Shown here one piece after another: positions 59,790-64,000 of a DNA stretch of 64,000 nucleotides. The position numbers and the translations under genes are program-made. The DNA lies in NCBI GenBank assembly GCA_019321725.1, contig CM033123.1, positions 14,744,925 through 14,808,924 on the forward strand, read 5' to 3'. The notes under the pieces are model-generated. The model was not told the origin of the DNA. It did no database searches and was given only the letters and a program-made list of their open reading frames with translations. The DNA is from Paulownia fortunei (taxonomy: Eukaryota > Streptophyta > Magnoliopsida > Lamiales > Paulowniaceae). Within the stretch, counting starts at the first letter, position 1; every line of letters starts with the position of its first letter.

Positions 59790-60995
59790 TGCGTATATAA
59801 GTGAGATTAAGCTAAATTGTTTTTTTTTTTTTCAAAAACATCACATGTATACGAATTTGAATTGGGGCTTGCACGCTAGTAAAGTTGTAATTTCAGACCG
59901 ACAAATTAGGAGGGGTGACAATTTTAGTCTTGTAAATTATGAGGGAATGACATTTTCATTCCACACGTGCACAACATGTGCGAATTCCCCTCGAAAATTA
60001 AAATTTCCCAAATTATGTATTGGTCCTACGAGAAACAACCTCAGCGCTATGTATAGTAACAATGTAAGGGAGAATTGAGTAGCAAAAGTTGTGTAGGGAT
60101 ATATAAGGATCCTTACTCAAGGCCGAGAAGGTTGACAGTTGAGCTTGATTCTTTGACTTTTGGACACTCAAGGGCTAGGATTACAACATATTGCTCAACT
60201 GATGGATCTGTCCTCCACATCCTACCATTTCATCTTTTTGAAATGATGATCAAAAAAATGAAATAGATGGTACATGTGAGGAGGCTTGAAAGAGATGAGA
60301 AAATAAGAAATTATTAGAATGAAGATGAGTGGAGAATGAGATAAAGACCTTATTTATATACGGCCTACTAGAAATTAATTATACCATTAATAAATATAAA
60401 TTAGAAAGAAGAAATAGTGTTGTTAAAATCTAAGTAAAATTACAATTTTGGTCATGTAACTATGAGGGGTGGTGTTTTTCATCCTTTAAAAATAGCACTC
60501 ATAAGAAAAAATTGTGAAATTAGTCCCATAACTAAGGGGGATAGCAAAAGACATCCTCTTCAAGTGTAAAATATCAATTCAGTCTTATCACTTTTAGAAA
60601 GTCACAGATTAAGTCAAAATTTCACCTAAATTTTCAAAATTGGCCGAAAATCCCTAATTCTTGAGTGTCATGTGCGTTGTCAAAATGCGAGGGTTCAAAA
60701 AAGAGTTGGTTGACAATGGTGACCAAGATTGAGGTTACAAAATGAAGTTATTACACTTTAGAGGTATTATAGTCTTTTGTTATATAATCCAAGTCAAAAT
60801 TAGATGGTCTACAATGTATGAAAACTTTCTACAAAATAAAACAAAAAGTGATTAAATCACATGTCAATAAGCACTACCAAGTTTGAGATATCATAACTAC
60901 TTTTGACTAATTATGCAGTAAGCTGTTGAATTATGGTTGTCGTATTACATCCAACTTTATAATTTGGAGAAGAATGATTATTTACATATGTTTTT
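59790..60995 (+). repeat. 2-kb family, short unit type a (1.21 kb)
   Basis: Head GCGTATATAAGTGAGATTAAGC; the middle is deleted so that AAATTATGTATTGGTCCTACG joins directly to GAGAAACAACCTC. Carries the diagnostic tail variant CAATAAGCACTACCAAG. Sister of 62424-63634. Confidence 0.8.
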
Positions 60996-62423
60996 TGGCA
61001 TACATAATTGAGGTTAGCTTTTTCTTTTTTTCTCAAAAACATCACATGTAGACGAATTAGGATTGGGGCTTGCATGCTTGTAAAGATGTAATTTTAGTCC
61101 GATAAGCTTGCAGAGAGTGATGATTTGAGTCTTGTAAATTAGAAAGGAGTGATATTTTCGGTCCGCACGTGCCCAACATGTGCAAATTCCCCTCTAAAAT
61201 TGAAAATTTCCAATTGAGATAATCAAGTGTTGGTCATGTGATTTTTTCGAGTCAAATTAGTCCTCAAATTGCAAATAATATATATATATATATGTATGTA
61301 TGTATATAAATAGAGAGAGACAGAGCAATATTAAATGACTTTTGTCTAAAAGGTATAGAAAAACTAAAAAAAGAGAAAATTTTCAGAATTTATTGAAAAC
61401 TCCGTTCTTTCTCATATTTCAAAGAAATCAAAAAAGTAGCTAGAAATTCCTAGGACTAGTATTATACAAGATCCATGCCTTTGGCATATCAATTTCTAAA
61501 TAATCTCAAGATATATAAAAATATAACATCTAGACGTATATGCCTACCCAACATGAGTGACGAATAATCCATAACTTTCATGTAAAAAGAATTTTATATT
61601 AAATAAAAAAAAGTAAGGATACAACCTCTCCGCTATGTATAGTAACAATGCAAGGGGAGAATTGAGTACCAAAAGATGTGTAGGGATATGTAGGGATCCT
61701 TAGTCGATGACGAAGTTGATGAGTTGAGCTTGATTCTTCGAATCCTGGACACTCAAGGGCTAAGATTATTGGATGTTGCTCAAATGATGGATTTGTCCTC
61801 CCACATCCTACCATTTCATCTTTTTCAAATGATGATCAAGAAATTGAAATAGATGGTATATGTGAGGAGGCTTGAAAGAGATGAGAAAATAAGAAATTAT
61901 TAGAATGAAGATGAGTGGAGAATGAGATAAAGGCCATATTTATATACGGCCTACTAGAAATTAATTATACCATTAATAAATATAAATTACAAATAAGAAA
62001 TAGTGTTGTTAAAATCTAAGGCAAACTTAAAATTTTGGTCATGTAACTAAAGGGGTTGTATTTTTCATCATTTAAAATAGCATAGACAGGGCAAAACTGG
62101 TCCCCTAACAAAGAGAGCTTAGCAAAGACATCCTCTTCAAGTTTGAAAATTCAATTTACCCCTATAACTTTTAAAAAGTAGCGAACTGAGTCCAAATTTC
62201 ACCAAACGTTTGGCCGAAAATACCCAATTTTTTAGAATCAAAACCTTTATGTAAAATAAACTAGAAAGTGATTAAATCATATATAAATAATTAATATTAA
62301 GTTTGAGATATCATAACTACTTTTCACTAATTATGTAGTAAGCTATTGAACTATGATTGTCGTGTTGCATCTAAATTTTATAAATGGGGACGAATGAGGG
62401 TTTTGAGCATTTTTTTTTTTTTT
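60996..62423 (+). repeat. 2-kb family, unit type b (1.43 kb)
   Basis: Head TGGCATACATAATTGAGG; keeps the microsatellite slot ((TA)n at about 61278-61292, then GTATGTATGTATAT and GAGAGAGACAGAG) but lacks part of the 5' third and part of the tail. Alternates with type a. The minus-strand frame 61599-61814 is repeat-derived. Confidence 0.8.
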
Positions 62424-63634
62424 TGCGTATATAAGTGAGATTGAGCTTAAATATTTTTTTTTCAAAAATATCACATGTATACGGATTAGGATTGCAGCTT
62501 GCATGCTAGTAAAGTTGTAATTTTAGTCCGATAAATTAGGAAGGGGTGACAATTTTAGTCTTGTAAATTATGAGTGAGTGACATTTTCAGTCCACACGTG
62601 CACAACATGTGCGCATTCCCCTCCAAAATTGAAAATTTCCCATAATGAAATGGTCATGTATTGGTCCTACGAGAAACAACTTCTGTGCTATGTATAGTAA
62701 CAATGTAAAGGGAGAATTGAGTAGCAAAAGTTGTGTAGGGATATCTAGGGATCCTTATTCGAGGCCGAGAAGGTTGACGAGTTGAGCTTGATTCTTCGAC
62801 TTTTGTACACTCAAGGGCTAGGATTACAGGATATTACTCAACTAATGGATTTGTCCTCCCACGTTCTACCATTTCATTTTTTCAAATGATGATCAGAAAA
62901 TTGAAATAGATGACATGTGAGGAGGCTTGAATGAGATGAGAAAATAAGAAATTATTATAATGAAAATGAGTGGAGAATGAGATAAAGATGTTATTTATTT
63001 ATGACCTACAAGAAATTAATTATACCGTTAATAAATATAAATTAGAAAGAAGAAATAGTGTTATTAAAATCTAGGCAAAATTATAATTTTGGTCAAGTAA
63101 CTGAGGGGTGGTGTTTTTCATCCTTTAAAAATAGCACTCATAAGGAAAAATTGTGAAATTAGTCCCGTAACAAGGGCGGCTAGCAAAAGATGTCCTCTTC
63201 AAGTTTAACATATAAATTTAGTCCTGTCACTTTTAGAAAGTCACAGTTGAGTCAAAATTTCACCAAAATTTTCAAAATTGGCCGAAAAACACTAATTTTG
63301 AGTGTTCATGTGCGTTGTCAAAATGCGAGGGTTCAAAAAAGTGTTGGTTGACAATGGTGAGCAAGATTGAGGTCGAATTGAAGTTATTACACTTTAGAGG
63401 TATTATAGTCTTTTGTTATATAATCAAAGTCAAAATTAGATGGTCCGTAATGTATGAAAACCTTTCTGTAAAATAAAACAAAAAGTGATTAAATCACATG
63501 TCAATAAGCACTACCAAGTTTGAGATATCATAACTACTTTTGACTAATTATGTAGTAAGCTATTGTATTATGGTTGTCGTATTGCATCCAAATTTATAAT
63601 TTTGGAGAAGAATGATGGTTTGTCGTATGTTTTT
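62424..63634 (+). repeat. 2-kb family, short unit type a (1.21 kb), second copy
   Basis: Same deletion joint (ATTGGTCCTACGAGAAACAAC) and the same CAATAAGCACTACCAAG variant as 59790-60995; high similarity throughout. Confidence 0.8.
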
Positions 63635-64000
63635 TGGCATACATAAGTGAGATTAGGTTTTTTTTTTTTTTCTCAAAAACATCACATGCAGATGAATTAG
63701 GATTGGAGCTTGTGTCTAGTAAAGTTGTAATTTTGGTCCGGTAAGCTTGGAGAGAGTGACGATTTTAGTCTTGTAAATTAGGAGGGAGTGACATTTTTTA
63801 TCCGCACGTGCACAACATGTGCAAATTCCCCTCTAAAATTAAAAATTCCCAATTGATATAGTCATGTGTTGGTCACGTGATTTTTTTGAGTCCACTTAGT
63901 CCTCAAATTGCAAAAAAATAAAAATTAGTGTATTTAAATTACCGATGGCTACTTTTAAATTTACAAAACCAAAAGTGGTGATTTGCCGCAAAACAAAAAC
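63635..64000 (+). repeat. 2-kb family, type b unit cut by the window end
   Basis: Head TGGCATACATAAGTGAGATTAGG matches 60996 onward, continuing through CGCACGTGCACAACATGTGC. The array continues beyond the window. Confidence 0.75.

Overview
This is AT-rich, intron-bearing nuclear plant DNA. The two large coding blocks are NLR immune receptors of the R1/late-blight-resistance-homolog type (Rx-type N terminus starting MAYAALVSLAQTLLQIL). In my recollection that form is typical of asterids, especially Lamiales (sesame and relatives), so Lamiales is the best guess; the species is not determined. There are no bacterial features, no CRISPR and no rRNA genes.

Layout. (1) About 0.3-15.2 kb is a repeat domain. 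Degenerate copies of a roughly 2-kb non-coding repeat lie in reverse orientation at 0.3-4.0 kb and in forward orientation at 7.05-15.2 kb. Between them is a higher-order minisatellite (period about 535 bp, built from subunits of about 107 bp), and a 1.65-kb TG...CA element (possible solo LTR) interrupts the forward copies. (2) About 16.2-25.2 kb is copy A of a segmental duplication: a CC-NB-ARC-LRR gene with a frameshift, its upstream flank, a truncated Copia retrotransposon, and the scar of a deleted GDSL lipase gene. (3) About 25.5-34.4 kb is a complete but decayed minus-strand Ty1/Copia retrotransposon with 2.0-2.1-kb LTRs. (4) About 36.1-57.5 kb is copy B of the same segment: a second NLR with a different frameshift, the same truncated Copia, a SINE absent from copy A, and a five-exon GDSL esterase/lipase gene whose third intron was inflated to 6.7 kb by another Copia element. 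(5) About 58.5-64 kb returns to the 2-kb repeat family, here as a two-unit higher-order array of 1.2 + 1.4 kb.

No gene is intact as read. NLR-A has a 1-nt deletion just after the NB-ARC domain. NLR-B has a 1-nt deletion inside the LRR domain. The GDSL gene has no in-frame ATG and a frameshift in exon 4, inferred to be a deletion of about 17 nt. Each NLR lesion is intact in the other paralog, so the pair preserves the full reading frame between them. Either both are young pseudogenes encoding truncated receptors, or one or both indels are assembly errors; the indel in B lies in a homopolymer.

Most interesting: the reciprocally disabled NLR pair; the clean loss of the GDSL gene in copy A with a 116-bp tandem duplication across the junction; the nested order of Copia and SINE insertions, which gives relative dates; and the two unusual repeat systems flanking the cluster.
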